This document shows, piece by piece, positions 1-12,136 of a stretch of 64,000 nt of DNA. The stretch's first letter is position 1, and every line of letters begins with the position of its first letter. The translations under genes were made by a program, and so were the position numbers. The notes under the pieces were generated by a model. That model worked only from the letters and a program-made list of their open reading frames with translations, was not told where the DNA came from and searched no databases. Origin of the DNA: Chondrosia reniformis (taxonomy: Eukaryota; Porifera; Demospongiae; Chondrillida; Chondrillidae); contig OX359201.1 of NCBI GenBank assembly GCA_947172415.1, positions 558,001 to 622,000 on the forward strand. The letters are read 5' to 3'.

Positions 1-1
1 T

Positions 2-226
2 GGAGATACACCCGTGCGGTTCCATACAAAGCAGCTCTGGACTGCTTCTGGTCCATCTTGCTTTTCTGGGTCTACCTGTTGCTCCAATCCAGACCAGCCT
101 TGGTTTAAGGTGCAGTTGGCAGAGGAAGACAGCAATAACATAGAGTTCCGCTGGTGTGCTAATGGGGGAGTTAGTGCTGAAGCTACTCCAACGGAGAAGA
201 TAGAGCTATTGATTAGAGTTGGTTAA
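2..226 (+). CDS. C-terminal exon of an unidentified cysteine-containing protein (partial)
   Basis: An open frame runs in from the left edge to a TAA at 224-226. It encodes about 74 residues with clustered cysteines (CFSGSTCCSNPDQPWF, then an FRWC motif) and ends in a beta-strand-like IELLIRVG. No transmembrane segment is visible in this piece. The Trp/Cys spacing resembles the end of an extracellular, disulphide-bonded module, but I do not recognise the family. The 5' part lies outside the window, so signal peptide and full domain order cannot be judged. An in-frame ATG at 14 exists, but the frame is open upstream of it, so I treat this as a terminal exon rather than a complete small gene. 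Confidence 0.5.
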   Translation, partial: GDTPVRFHTKQLWTASGPSCFSGSTCCSNPDQPWFKVQLAEEDSNNIEFRWCANGGVSAEATPTEKIELLIRVG

Positions 227-1007
227 CAGCAGATCTTCTGTGTTACATTGTAGTTGTGAAAGGAGTTCTAACATTAAAAATTCTGTAGTACTCAAGTAGA
301 TCAGCCAAACCTAATGGATACCCTTAGACCGATTCAGAAACCTCTTTAACTTTCTATAAACTGAGATATTAAATTTAAATATATAGTTACTATAACTTTT
401 TCCCTCATTATATTGTAATTGATTATCATATCATATCATGTGGGTCTCTTCAATGTCATGTAAGATATATACGTATATTAATTTAGTCTAGTAAAATCGC
501 AAATGCCTTAATCCTATAAATTAATTTTACAATGTTTCTTTCATTATCTTGTCAGGGTATTTATAAATATAGGCTAGATGGATCTGGAATTATACGTATA
601 AGGTCTATAATAACTGGAACAAAATAGAAGATATATATACATATTATTATTTGTATGTATGATAGTTTTGGGAAATATTTGTTGTTAAAATTGTGGTTGA
701 CTGATATTTTTCAATTTTTCAACAACAAAATTGTTGGAATGTTCTGTGATTAGCAACATATATTACAAATATATTTCAACACGAAAATTTATCATATGAA
801 AATTTCCAAAATTATGGTATAGTATATATTATACTTTTTACATTTTTCATGTACATCTTCATTTCCAACAAATTAAATGTTTAACAAACATCATTATTAT
901 AAATAAAAATCACTACACAAATTAAGTGTTACAAGTAGTGTCATTGTGTGATATACATAAAATACATACATACATACATCTATTTATATTATTAAATAGT
1001 CATTGTA
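227..1007. other. AT-rich intergenic spacer between convergent genes
   Basis: This spacer separates the plus-strand exon ending at 226 from the minus-strand GAPVD1 stop at 1008. It is strongly AT-rich with short TATA/ATAC runs (for example around 960-985). I see no coding frame or recognisable RNA. It should hold the polyadenylation signals of both genes; AATAAA-like words occur near 901. Confidence 0.6.
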
Positions 1008-4000
1008 TCAATATAATGAAGCAGTAGCTCCTTTGTTGGACAGAGTCTTAGCAAATTCAATAGCCGAGGTGAACTGTGTCCACCAGTAGGCACTCTCTCC
1101 CGTCTTGTTGTGACCCATAAAGTTGTTTACAAACTGCACTGTTGACAACAGGTTGGGAGGGTTGGACTTGATGATGATGTAAACAAGGATTGGGAAGATC
1201 TCGTCAGCCCCGGCAGGCGAGCCAAAGCGAGATTGTTGTAAGGTGGACATGATACTTTTACAACAGTCACAGACGCACTGCAGCTTGCGGCTCGGAGTCT
1301 AACAAGACACAAGAGGAGGCGGCAGTGAAGTGACAGGCAGCAAAGATTGTAACAAGACTACAAAGTGAAGTATGGGCTCCAACACTAGAATGTGAACTAA
1401 AATACTAGAATGTGAACTAAAACAAATAATCTGATTATTGTCATAATATAACACATCTGTTGCTATGGTAACATTCTTTTCCTTATAGAGTGTATTAACT
1501 CACTCTCACTACATTCATCATTGAGAGCTTCTCTTGCGCAAGTGACCATGGAGCATCAGCATGATACACCTGAAGATGGGGATTCACATGATTGTCACAT
1601 GATTGTCACATGACCAAGTATGTCACATGACAGTGCCTCAATGTACCTTTGGAATGAGCAGGCTTTCATGATTCAGAGTAACACTATCAGTGATCTCCTC
1701 AAGATAGTGACTAAACACACTACAAGAAAGAGGGAAAACACATCAAGAGAGTAAACAGAAAATGATAAAAAGAGATGATAACAAACAGACATTAAGACAG
1801 CAAAATAGTAAACAAACTAAATTTTATCAAACTCTGCTGACATACTCGTCTCTAGCCTTGTCAAGGTCCTCGTTTGGATAGAATATCTCATTTTGAATGA
1901 GTGCTAAAACATGACTTTCAATGTTGTTCAGAACACCTTCTCTGTCAGTCCAACCTGAAAGAAGAATGAGGAGAGGACAAGTAGAGAAGGGGAGGGGAAA
2001 CGGAGGAGGGGGAGGGGAAATGGGAGTGGACAGTAAGAAGGGGAGGGGAAATGGGAGTGGACAACAAGGAGAAAGGGGGAGGGGAGGGGAAGAGTGATCC
2101 CACCTACTCTGAAGAGCTTGGTCCTTCTGGATGACTTCTGTCAGGTGGTCCAGTGTCCTCTCCAGGAAGGCACACCTCTCGTCCATCAGCTCAATCTCCT
2201 CCATGTGCACCACAAACTGTCTCAGCGGCTTCTTGCGACTGTCCATAAAGGCAGAAACTGACAACTCCAGACACCTCTCCTTCAAGATCTGCCAATCTCT
2301 ACAAGTACAGCAAAGGCAAATCTAAAAACATGGCTCACTTTTAGTCTTCTTCTGAGTGTCTAGAGCTCCAACAGAAGTTCCAACAGAACAAACTGTGTCT
2401 CTAGACGCTCAAAAGACTAAAGATAGCCATCTCAAAGAAAGTTGGTGCAGTTCAAAGAAATCCCAATTATCTACGTAAGTGAAAACATCTAATTCATCCC
2501 TCCCACTCATATCCCTTGAGGATTACATGAGACTCTACTAGTCTTTATTACATATATGAACTGTGATTCCACCACCTCGGCACTCCTGGGAGAGGAGTGT
2601 CTGAAGTAGGTGACACGCCCCCTTGCCCACCCAGCTCACCTCTGTATGGCACTGGTCATCTCCCTCAGTCTGGTCCTGGCGTCCAAGAGGGTCTGCTGCA
2701 GACTAACCAGATAAGCTATGTAGTGAGCTCTCTGGCTGTACTCCTCCTGAATATTCTCCAAAAGTAATGTGATGCTGAAGAGAGGAGAGGAGAGGGGAGA
2801 GAAGGGAGAGGAGGGGAAGGAGAGGGGGGAGAGGGGATTAGAGGAGAGGGAGAGGGAGATGAAATGATTAGAATTACAACAACAAATAGCCTTTGAATAG
2901 GCTTAATGCAATTAACTGCCTATAGTTATTTTATCTGTTCATAGAGATATAGACTGAACGACACAAGTATTGTCCTCTCTGAATAGTTTAAAGCACACAG
3001 GTAGACACATGCTTAAGTGTATATAGTGATAACCCAAACCACAACTGTTTAATTTTAACAAATGGCTTTGAAGTAAACACTACTATATGTGACTATTAAA
3101 TTAGAAGCAATAGATATTTCAATTCGAAAGTTATTCAAATGCCCGTCAAAACAATTAGCACACTTTCTCATTTACTTTCAGTTACACAAATATCTGGGGA
3201 CTAATTGGGTTTAAATTTGACCACACTACCCCACCCCACCTGCCAGAGGGGATTTGACCACACTACCCACCCCACCTGCCAGAGGGGATTTGACCACACT
3301 ACCCCACCCCACCTGCCAGAGGGATTTGACCACACTACCCCACCCCACCTGCCAGAGGGGATTTGAATCACATATACTAGTCTAGACTTACAAGTCCTCC
3401 GGAAGAGCATCCATCCACCTCAGAATGTCTGTGTAGAGCACCTCGAAGCTTCCGGTGGAGTCCTCACTCCTAAAGTACCACGTTGCACCGCAGGCTGCCT
3501 TGTGGAGGATCCACAGAAGTACGTCCTTTGTGGTCTTGCCACTGGTGCTGCTTGCGGGTGTCTTGACGATATTGGGGCTGGGAATCCAGTCACTCTGAGT
3601 GAGAGGCAGAGCAGAACCGGGCAGCTTCGCCAAGGACAGTCTCAGTTTCCATTTTAAGGTGGCAAACAGGCCGCATTTCTTAAACTGTGTCACACTCATC
3701 TGTTGAGCCCTGAAGTCGTCTATACTCAGTGTGACAAGGTTGGTGATGGCCTGCGGACTGGGGGAAGCCCCCAGAAGATCAGCAGGGTCTATGCTACCCT
3801 GGTGGACTACAATGTTGGATGACCTCTTCTTGTACTGCGTGGCATCAGAGCATGTCCTCCTCAATGGCTCCAGATCAAAATCAGTGTACAGGTCCTCCAG
3901 TACGGTTGGCACTGGCAGCGGTGGACTGCCACTGATGGAGGAACCGCTGGATCTCAGGTCACCCAGTGAACTGGTTCTCTTGAGTGACAAGTCCTCTTTG

Positions 4001-7000
4001 AGCTGTTTGGAGGGAGAATATTTTGAAGGTTTCGGAGATGGCTCAGCATCTTCTTCCATCTTGTGTCCCAATGTGGATTCAAGCGATAATTTCAAAACCT
4101 CCCTCTCATCTTTTGATTTTTTCTTCTTTTGAATGACCTCCATATACTAAACAGAATACAATACAAATGGGTAATATGTATGTATTTGAGTATAGCCTAG
4201 CAACATTAATAGGGAACTAATCCTAGTGAGAGCTTTGGATGAGGATATAAGAGTTTCTCCTACCTCTCCACTGAGCCATGTACATTAATCAAATGGAGTA
4301 GATTGGTGAGTGAATAAATCTTTTAAAGTCTCATAGGACTGGTAAAGAAGGGGCGGGATCAAGAGGTGTGTTGCTATGGTGATAATGAATATCATTACCT
4401 TTTGCTCTGACATGATGTTAAACTCATCAAACTGGACCATGTTCTCACTGTCCAATGGAATCACAAGGAGGTCATGTGACAGACCACACGTGGTACAAGT
4501 GACCAATCCAGGATCAGAGGTGCCTATATATGCGTTTGATGAATCAGTTGACAGCTGTGAAGGAGAGTGTGGACGACTGGTCTTCAAAGTGGCGCTGCCA
4601 TATCTTTTATGTTTCCCTGATTTTGATATGCTTGCCATTAGCTGTTTCTCCACCTCCTTGGGAGGAGATAGAGCATCAAACGAGCCCGATTTCTTTCTAG
4701 CTCCTCGAAACTTCTTTGACTCCTTTGTCTTGACACCAGTTGAGGATGTGTCAGTTGATTCTGCCCCATAGGGGGCGGGGAGAATGTTCTCGGAAATGAG
4801 CTCACCACTGGAGAACAAGCCAGTGATTTCCATCAGTTTGTCTTTAAAGGAGGCCATTTCTGGTCTGTCTGGTACCCATGTCTCACCATACACACACAAG
4901 CTGACCTATATAGAACAGAGTACACAGAATGACCTTTGACCTCTAACCAAGATTACAAAATGGCTGACAACTTCAATCACATGTTGAAATTCAATGTACC
5001 CATATAACTATAATTTTAAAAGTTGTGGTGGTAATATTCATATATTCTAACCAATCTTATCAGTTGGTCTGGAGTAGCCAGCACAGACTGCCGTTTGAGA
5101 CCTGGAATGAGAGGGATCATCTCCTCGTTGAAGAGGGCGGAGGCCAGCTGCTTGCCCTTCCTCATCACGTTGGATATGGCATTTGACAATGGCACCTAAT
5201 AGCAGAGAAATGGTCGCACTAGAGAGGTGGTCACACTAGAGAGGTGGTCACACTAGAGAGGTGGTCACACTAGAGAGGTGGTTACACTAGAGATGCAGTC
5301 GCACTAGAGAGGTGGTTACACTAGAGAGGTGGTCACATTATAGAGGTGGTCACACTAGAGAGGTGGTCGCACTAGAGAGGTGGTCGCACTAGAGAGGTGG
5401 TCGCACTAGAGATGCGGTCGCACTAGAGATGCGGTCGCACTAGAGATGCGGTCGCACTAGAGAGGTGGTCACACTAGAGAAATGGTCGCACTAGAGAGGC
5501 AGTTACACTAGAGATGCAGTCGCACTAGAGAGGTGGTTACACTAGAGAGGTGGTCACATTATAGAGGTGGTCACACTAGAGAGGTGGTCGCACTAGAGAG
5601 GTGGTCACACTAGAGAGGTGGTCACACTAGAGAAATGGTCGCACTAGAGAGGCAGTTACACTAGAGATGCAGTCGCACTAGAGAGGTGGTTACACTAGAG
5701 AGGTGGTCACATTATAGAGGTGGGCACACTAGAGAGGTGGTCGCACTAGAGAGGTGGTCGCACTAGAGAGGTGGTCACACTAGAGAAATGGTCGCACTAG
5801 AGAGGCAGTTACACTAGAGATGCAGTCGCACTAGAGAGGTGGTTACACTAGAGAGGTGGTCACATTATAGAGGTGGTCACACTAGAGAGGTGGTCGCACT
5901 AGAGAGGTGGTCACACTAGAGAGGTGGTCACACTAGAGAAATGGTCGCACTAGAGAGGCAGTTACACTAGAGATGCAGTCGCACTAGAGAGGTGGTTACA
6001 CTAGAGAGGTGGTCACATTATAGAGGTGGGCACACTAGAGAGGTGGTCGCACTAGAGAGGTGGTCGCACTAGAGAGGTGGTCGCACTAGAGAGGTGGTCG
6101 CACTAGAGATGCGGTCGCACTAGAGATGCGGTCGCACTAGAGATGCAGTTGCACTAGAGAGGTGGTCACACTGGAGAGGTGGTCACACTAGAGAGGTGGT
6201 CACATTATAGAGGTGGGCACACTAGAGAGGTGGTCACACTGGAGAGGTGGTCACACTAGAGAGGTGGTCACACTAGAGAGACGGTCGCACTAGAGATGCG
6301 GTCGCACTAGAGATGCGGTCGCACTAGAGAGGTGGTCATACTACATTATAGAAATGGATTATAGAAGCCCTAAAAAGATAACCAATTTGACTCCAATGAC
6401 ATTAACAACAGGGAAGCTATAATATTGTTTGGAATTGCGGCAGCAGTTAGTGAGACATTAGGCAGAAGTAAGGCATTTGGCAGTCAATTTGGGCTATATA
6501 GAAGCCATAGAGGGTCACCAGCAGTGAAGCCAAACAAAGGTTTGGAATGTCATACTTTTGTTGCTTCATAAACATTGAGGTTAGCAGAATGGGGATTGGC
6601 AGCATATTTAATGCTATTATCACTGGACTATTAGAAGCTATGCTACTAGAATTACTGGATTATCAGAAGCTATGCTACTAGCAGTACTGGACTATCAGAA
6701 GCTAGCTACTAGGATTACTGGATTATCAGAAGCTATGCTACTAGGATTACTGGATTATCAGAAGCTATGCTACTAGGATTACTGGATTATCAGAAGCTAT
6801 GCTACTAGCAGTACTGGATTATTAGAAGCTATGCTACTAGGATAACTGGATTATCAGAAGCTATGCTACTAGGATTACTGGATTATCAGAAGCTATGCTA
6901 CTAGGATTACTGGATTATCAGAAGCTATGCTACTAGGATTACTGGATTATCAGAAGCTATGCTACTAGGATTACTGGACTATTAGAAGCTATGCTACTAG

Positions 7001-10000
7001 CAGTACTGGATTATCAGAAGCTATGCTACTAGGATTACTGGATTATCAGAAGCTATGCTACTAGGATTACTGGTTGTTGTATTGCAGTGTCAAATCCGTT
7101 ATGTAATGACTTATATATTTCACTAATTTCATTAAAAGGATCATCTAATATTAGTACACCAGCCACTATATTGTTTTCATTCTTGCTTCTGATCCATATA
7201 CATATTGGCAGTCGGTAAGCCCAGCTTTCATTTTCTGTCATTCTTTATAATTTTGAGGATACTGAAGAGTCAAAATCACAACTACATATAAACAAGTCCA
7301 AAAAAGCGGCCAAGTATGGGGGAAGCCCCACGAGTTTTTAACTACAGCATGCATGGTTACAGCAACTCATCTTGGAATACAGATGGGCAATTCCATTAAG
7401 TATTGCCAAAAGCTAAATTAATTATAAATAAGCTTTAAAAATGAAGGCGCTAATCAATGACAATTGAAGTTGTTAATAGAAATTACTTAATTGATTTATC
7501 CCACCCACTCTCAGAGAGCAGCCACATTGGTATCCCAAATATGGTGCTGATAAAGATAGTCAAAGTAAAGATTACACAACAAGATGAAAACAACATGAAC
7601 ACTTTTGTACAGACAGACATCTTGTCTCTAAGATGTACCCACTGATATCCTATTAGCTGAGGACTAACTGTTTACCAACAAAAACTTAATGTTTAATAAA
7701 ACTGATATATATTCATATTTCAATGAATAGTAGTAACATTCTGATTCTAAAACAAGATTTTGTTGGTAGATACTATCACTCAACAGTACTTAAAACAATA
7801 TTGACACACACAAAATGTATTATTGAGTTGTTTAAATATCGACATCCCCTCTTATACAGCAGATGTTTATGGATTCACAAAAGAAAAAAATAGAGGAACT
7901 ATTAAGATAAAGAAAAAGACAAAGACTCCCAGGATCACTGAAGGGTGGAATTCCCAGAAACAGCTGTCTGACCCAGTGGAGAAGAAGATGAAAGAAAGGA
8001 AAAGAAGAAAGAAAAGACTCCTGTATCTTCATCCAAAGCTCTCTTCAGATTTAGTTCCCCTATAGGCTCTTTTACAGAATAGGCATATAGCATGTAGGAA
8101 AATGGTATATTAGATTTTTCATGTATACATCCTATTAACTGTTTACTATTCTTTAGTTTGTTTTACAGAATACATCAGATATCTTAGAAAGCCTATTTGA
8201 AACATAAAAATGTAAATTCATGCAAAGTACACATATTAAAACTGATATACGTACATTTCACATTTCAATGAATAGTAGTAACGTTCTGTTTCTAAACTGT
8301 TACAAAACAAGTTAATTATCAAAGTTCTCAACCATTACTCCCTCTGTATCACTAAACTGGTTAAAGGAAACATAGGATGTACTAATAGTGTTGTCATGGG
8401 AACACATTCTGCAAGATAGCCTACGACACTGTAGGGTACCCTAACTTGTGAAATTGGGTAGATCCCTGTTATTACCGTGTGCCATGTGTTCATGGTTAAT
8501 GAGCCAATAGAATTCTTACAGGTATTTTTACAAGTACATCAATTAGTGTCTAGTTGGAGAGGAGTATTTGCATATATACGTATACTCATTTGCATATGGT
8601 TGATTAATAGAGCATGGTGTACCAGTTACACTTTTAACAAGGAACTAGTTTCTTCATTTCTTGGCAACCCACAAACCACAAACTACAGAATGGTTCTTAA
8701 AGTTATACGTACACTTCCATTCACCAATACCTTCCTTAATCAATTTAACAAGTTATGGCCTCTCAAATAACTGTATTTTGAAACTTTGTCACTGAGGTAT
8801 TCAACATAATTGTATTGATTTAAATAGAAACTCTATAAAGTATGCACAAGTGAAACACAACAATATGTAAAGGAAGTCCATGCAGTACTCACTAGATCCA
8901 TTGAGAGAATGATCTGGGCCACTGGAACCTGCAGTTTGCCCAGCTCCTGTTCCCCCTTGGCCTCCATCACCTTGGGAACCATGTGGAGGGCGCTCGCCAA
9001 CTGCGTGAGGTTGTAACGGACATGCTGCTCCAGGCAGGAGCTGGGGACAATACCAAAGTGGTCCGGGTTGACCAGAGTGGGGACAATCATCACATCCAGG
9101 ATACAAGTGGCCACGATGCTAGACAGTATGGGGTCATCTTCTGAAAGATTCCATTTCTGGGAGACGGAGGTTGATAGTTGGTGAAGCAGCTCTATCGCAA
9201 ATCTTGGAAGATGTGCCAGTGACTCAGAGAGGCACTTTAGCAGAGTGGAACACAATCCCTTTAACTTCCTCTGGGCCCAGGCAACACTACTGTCCACCGC
9301 TCTCTTCAAACTCTCTGATTCTCCGTCGACATCTAAACCAGCGCGTTCCTTTTCTGGTAGAGCCAGCACAGCCTTAAACACGTCGACCTCCATGATTTGG
9401 CAGCTCTCCGCAACAGTACGAATAACTGTGCTCTTTAAAGCGTAGCTCAAAAATGTCTTCATTGACATCTCGTGCTCTGAGTATTCCGTAAAGACGATTG
9501 AAAAGAGAGATTCGTGTCCTTGTAACAGCACCTTCGGGTGCCCGCATCGCTCAACTAACTGGTTGCTGAGCGTTTTAATGAGCTCCTGGCATACTCTGGC
9601 GTCTTCTGGTAGCAGGAGTTGACCGTAGATAGTGGAGAACATGTCTCTAATAAGTAAAGGCAGGTCCAGACCTTTCTCTTGAACAAAGTAGAGAAGATCT
9701 GACATGAATTTTCCATCGCTACGTAAGAAGCTGATAAAGGTCGATAAATGATTTTCTTCCAATTCTCCAACCTTTCTAGCGTTTACTAAACTGACTTGCT
9801 TCAAGTGCTGCATTATTAGCGGCCAATCTACGCTAGCGCTTTTGATAAAAACTGTTCCAGCTGTCACACGACAACTTAATTGGTAGTTCTGCCAAGATTT
9901 CAAGTGTAGACCGTTCAGCGACCCGCTTATCTTATTGTTTGTCTCCTTCACATCATCCAAAACTCGTTGCACGAATTGTCGCTCCTTTCGCAACGTTTCA

Positions 10001-10020
10001 GACAAGACGATCACATCCAT
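1008..10020 (-). CDS. GAPVD1: GAPVD1-like RasGAP and VPS9 (Rab5 GEF) protein
   Basis: About 1,100 residues from at least ten exons. GAPVD1 (GAPex-5/RAP6) acts on early endosomes as a Rab5 exchange factor through its VPS9 domain and carries an N-terminal RasGAP domain. Exon 1 (8893-10020, ATG at 10018-10020) encodes the RasGAP part, with VIVPTLVNPDHFGI matching the human pattern (CPAVVNPEQYGI). Further exons: 5052-5195, 4399-4905, 3392-4146 (disordered, serine-rich), 2640-2775, 2108-2298, 1846-1954, 1647-1719, a small exon starting 1569, and 1008-1298. The last exon carries the VPS9 signature ADEIFPILVYIIIKSNPP and ESAYWWTQFTSAIEF. Phases agree at most junctions. They do not between 3392 (2 bases over) and 2775 (1 needed), or between the 1569 exon and 1298, so a small exon is missed or a base is wrong at each. 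The protein is shorter than human (about 1,480 aa), mainly in the middle. The first intron is 3.7 kb and repeat-filled. Confidence 0.9.
1960..2097. repeat. Purine-rich GGGGA/GGGAGTGGACA intron repeat
   Basis: This GAPVD1 intron holds short imperfect repeats of GGGGAGGGGAAA and GGGAGTGGACA. On the transcribed strand it is pyrimidine-rich and lies next to the 3' splice region. It has no coding content. Confidence 0.7.
2776..2855. repeat. GAGAGGGG purine tract at a GAPVD1 acceptor
   Basis: An imperfect GAGAGGGGAGA tract abuts the acceptor at 2776-2777. On the sense (minus) strand it supplies a very long polypyrimidine tract for the exon at 2640-2775. Confidence 0.6.
3216..3367. repeat. About 38-bp tandem repeat, 4 copies, GAPVD1 intron
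   Basis: There are four near-identical copies of a unit containing GATTTGACCACACTACC followed by CCACCCCACCTGCCAGAG. They sit just 3' of the exon ending at 3392. An ORF through this repeat on the minus strand is an artefact. Confidence 0.85.
5207..6345. repeat. 17-bp minisatellite, about 67 copies, with 153-bp higher-order units
   Basis: The 17-bp monomer TCACACTAGAGAGGTGG, with variants (TCGCAC, TTACAC, GATGCGG, GCAG, AAATGG, CATTATAG), fills more than 1.1 kb of the large first GAPVD1 intron, immediately 5' (on the sense strand) of the acceptor of exon 5052-5195. Variant order repeats with a period of nine monomers. The marker monomer with AAATGG recurs at about 5479, 5632, 5784 and 5938. 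Confidence 0.93.
6620..7076. repeat. 32-bp minisatellite, about 14 copies, GAPVD1 intron 1
   Basis: The unit reads GGATTATCAGAAGCTATGC followed by TACTAGGATTACT, with a few copies carrying AGCAGTA in place of AGGATTA. It lies in the same intron as the 17-bp array and is unrelated to it in sequence. Confidence 0.9.
7915..8125 (+). mobile_element. Dispersed short repeat family H2 (full-length-like copy)
   Basis: The sequence begins near AAGACTCCCAGGATCACTGA and continues through CCAGTGGAGAAGAAGATGAA, CTTCATCCAAAGCTCTCTTC and TAGTTCCCCTATAGGCTC to CATGTAGGAAAATGGTATAT. The same string of blocks recurs near 30095, 44215, 49495, 54930 (inverted), 56855, 62450 and 63118. Blocks starting AGAGCTTTGGATGA near 4228 and 41705 are inverted copies. 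No coding capacity is visible, so it is a non-autonomous element; class unassigned. Confidence 0.75.
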
Positions 10021-10490
10021 GACAACTCGCGCACTACAAATCCCACTATACTACTTTGACTACAATTCCTATCCTATCGATCTGAAGCCTTGCTAGCCTA
10101 TGGTACACTAGTGTGGGTGGTGATCACGTGACTCATGGAAAGCGCGTGCATTCCTCACTTTCTTCTACAAAAACAAATGTAGTTAAGCCACTCCCAAGTT
10201 ACAATTACTGCACGTGTGTACACGCTGTACATGTGAAATTGCTACATTATAATTAGCCTCTACACTAACAAGAGCATTATAGTTGACAAGCAGTCAACTT
10301 GAATAGAAGCCATTTAATTAGTTGTAATTTATGAAACCATAGATTTTCTAAACAAAATTTAAGATACAGTATATTGCAATATGGTCCATTCAAAATATTG
10401 TAAAAGCTTAAATCTTGAAGTGAATACTGTTCAAAGTATAATACAATAATTGAATTGAAAATCCGACTGAATGGCTTTTTTGTTTAGTGT
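10021..10490. other. Spacer between GAPVD1 promoter and TXNL4B 3' end
   Basis: This holds the upstream region of GAPVD1 and the downstream flank of TXNL4B (both minus). It contains CACGTG/CACGTGTG-type words near 10125 and 10211, which are E-box-like, but no site can be assigned from sequence alone. No gene is seen. Confidence 0.5.
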
Positions 10491-12064
10491 TTACAAGTCC
10501 TTATATAGCAAGCTATACTTTGGTACTCTGGTCGGGTCTAAGGGACTTGTTACAATGAGTTTCCCTTTCATAGCTCCTCTGTAAACAACCTCAACAACAT
10601 CAATGAAATCCTGAGTCTCCCTAAAGCTACCGACAAACTTTGTATGGTCAGGAGTTCTGTGCAGAGGGAGTACAACAATATATTAAAATTAATGGAACAT
10701 ACTGTACAGCCAGAAATTTTGGCAGATTGGCAGTTTTGAGAGCAATTAACCCATATTTCAACCGCTAAACTACAGCATACATAGCAGAACAACTGTCTTG
10801 TCAGTAAAATAACCACAGCAAAGTTAGCCACATGCCACAACAATAATATTCTTACTGCCAAAACTATTATATTATAATTATATTAATAATATAATAATAT
10901 AATTTAATTATACGGAAATTCCTAACTTTATTTTAACACTTAGTTTCAACTATACGTAAACAGTTGTGGTTAGTTACTATCATGACATGCATCATTACTA
11001 TTTACTACTAACAATATAGAGAGTAGAATAATGTCATTTATCAAGTGTTGGCCTTTAATTAAAGATAATGAGTCATAAAGGAACAAGGAATGCTTGTTGC
11101 GATCATTATGAGAATAAAGCCTTATTGAGCATCAGCAACATGAATTTACTAATTTAGGACGTTTCAACCTAGAGGCTGGCTGGCCTGTATTCCTATTCCT
11201 CACATATTGTTGATGAAGACCTCTGGGTCGATACATCCTAAATTAGTAAATTCATGTTGCTGATGCTCAATAAGGCTTTATTCTCACAATGAGTCATTTG
11301 TGATAACTTTGACTGGAAAGCATTTAATTTGACTGTAATCTTTTCTTTTTACAATTACAACATATAAACTTCATACCCCCAATCCACCTTCATATGCTGA
11401 CCATTGAAGAAGAACACGGTTGATGGAATAATGGTGATGTCAAAGTACTTTGTGTAAACAGGAACATTGTCAATATCAGCGATATAAATGTCAGCCATTT
11501 TTGACACTAAAACTTGAGTCTTTTCAAGCTAAGGAAGATTAATTAGCATATTAAACTGAATAAACTTATCAAGTACATTTCTGAAAAATTTCAAAAGTAT
11601 AATACACACGTGAAGGGTGTCTACCAGCACGTATTTACTATAGGGTAGGTTACCATATTTACAATTGGGAGGGCATCTAGCCAAAAGGAGCTACTATTAA
11701 GGCATCCAGTCAGTGAAAGGAAGTACAAAAAGGAACACACACAGAAAAGTCAAATAATTTTTAAGTTATGTTTTTAGGAAAATTGTCATAGAAATAATTT
11801 TAGAAATACATGGTAACACAATCATCAGAATTAAATTCAGGCTATAATAGTGGTCACATGCGAGATACTAATATCGAGTGGATACATTTCATGAGTCTAT
11901 ACGAGATAATCTTGTCTCTGGTCTCAACTGACGATATCGTCCAACTGAAGAGTTCCCGTTTCATCTTCTTTTCCAAATCTTAGGACCAAGACTTTGTCTT
12001 CCGTCGTCTTGATCGCATTGTCGACTTCTTTTTTAGTCTTTAATTTGTTTAACACAAAACTCAT
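10491..12064 (-). CDS. TXNL4B: TXNL4B (Dim2-like) U4/U6.U5 tri-snRNP thioredoxin-fold protein
   Basis: Three exons (11933-12064, 11377-11528, 10491-10656) join in phase to a 149-residue protein, the same length as human TXNL4B. TXNL4B is a nuclear relative of the spliceosomal protein Dim1/TXNL4A with a thioredoxin fold and no redox CxxC; it is linked to pre-mRNA splicing and cell-cycle progression. Diagnostic stretches are [31 protein letters not shown], and the C-terminal [18 protein letters not shown] ending [10 protein letters not shown]. The start is [30 protein letters not shown] and GKLIV distinguish it from TXNL4A. Its 5' end faces the coiled-coil gene at 12137, so a shared promoter is likely. 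Intron 2 carries a palindromic element. Confidence 0.93.
11109..11291. mobile_element. Palindromic foldback element with about 50-bp inverted ends
   Basis: The left arm reads GAATAAAGCCTTATTGAGCA, then TCAGCAACATGAATTTAC and TAATTTAGGA. The right arm is its reverse complement, ending GGCTTTATTC at about 11288. The centre carries GATGAAGACC-CTCT-GGGTCGAT near 11210 and a reverse-oriented GGACGTTTCAACC near 11158. No ORF is present. It lies in TXNL4B intron 2 as a non-autonomous, MITE-like element. Confidence 0.85.
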
Positions 12065-12136
12065 TTTGTACAGAGAATATGCGTGTCAAACGCGTTTTAT
12101 GCTAACACTGGCGGTAAAATCTTTTTTCATGTCAAG
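12065..12136. promoter_or_regulatory. 72-bp head-to-head promoter between TXNL4B and a coiled-coil gene
   Basis: Two start codons on opposite strands are separated by only 72 bases, so core promoters and 5' UTRs must overlap. No TATA box is placed convincingly. A bidirectional promoter is inferred from geometry alone. Confidence 0.6.

Noticed and set aside
5207-7076. CRISPR-like array
   Set aside because: The repeats are directly tandem without unique spacers, and the sequence is eukaryotic and intronic.
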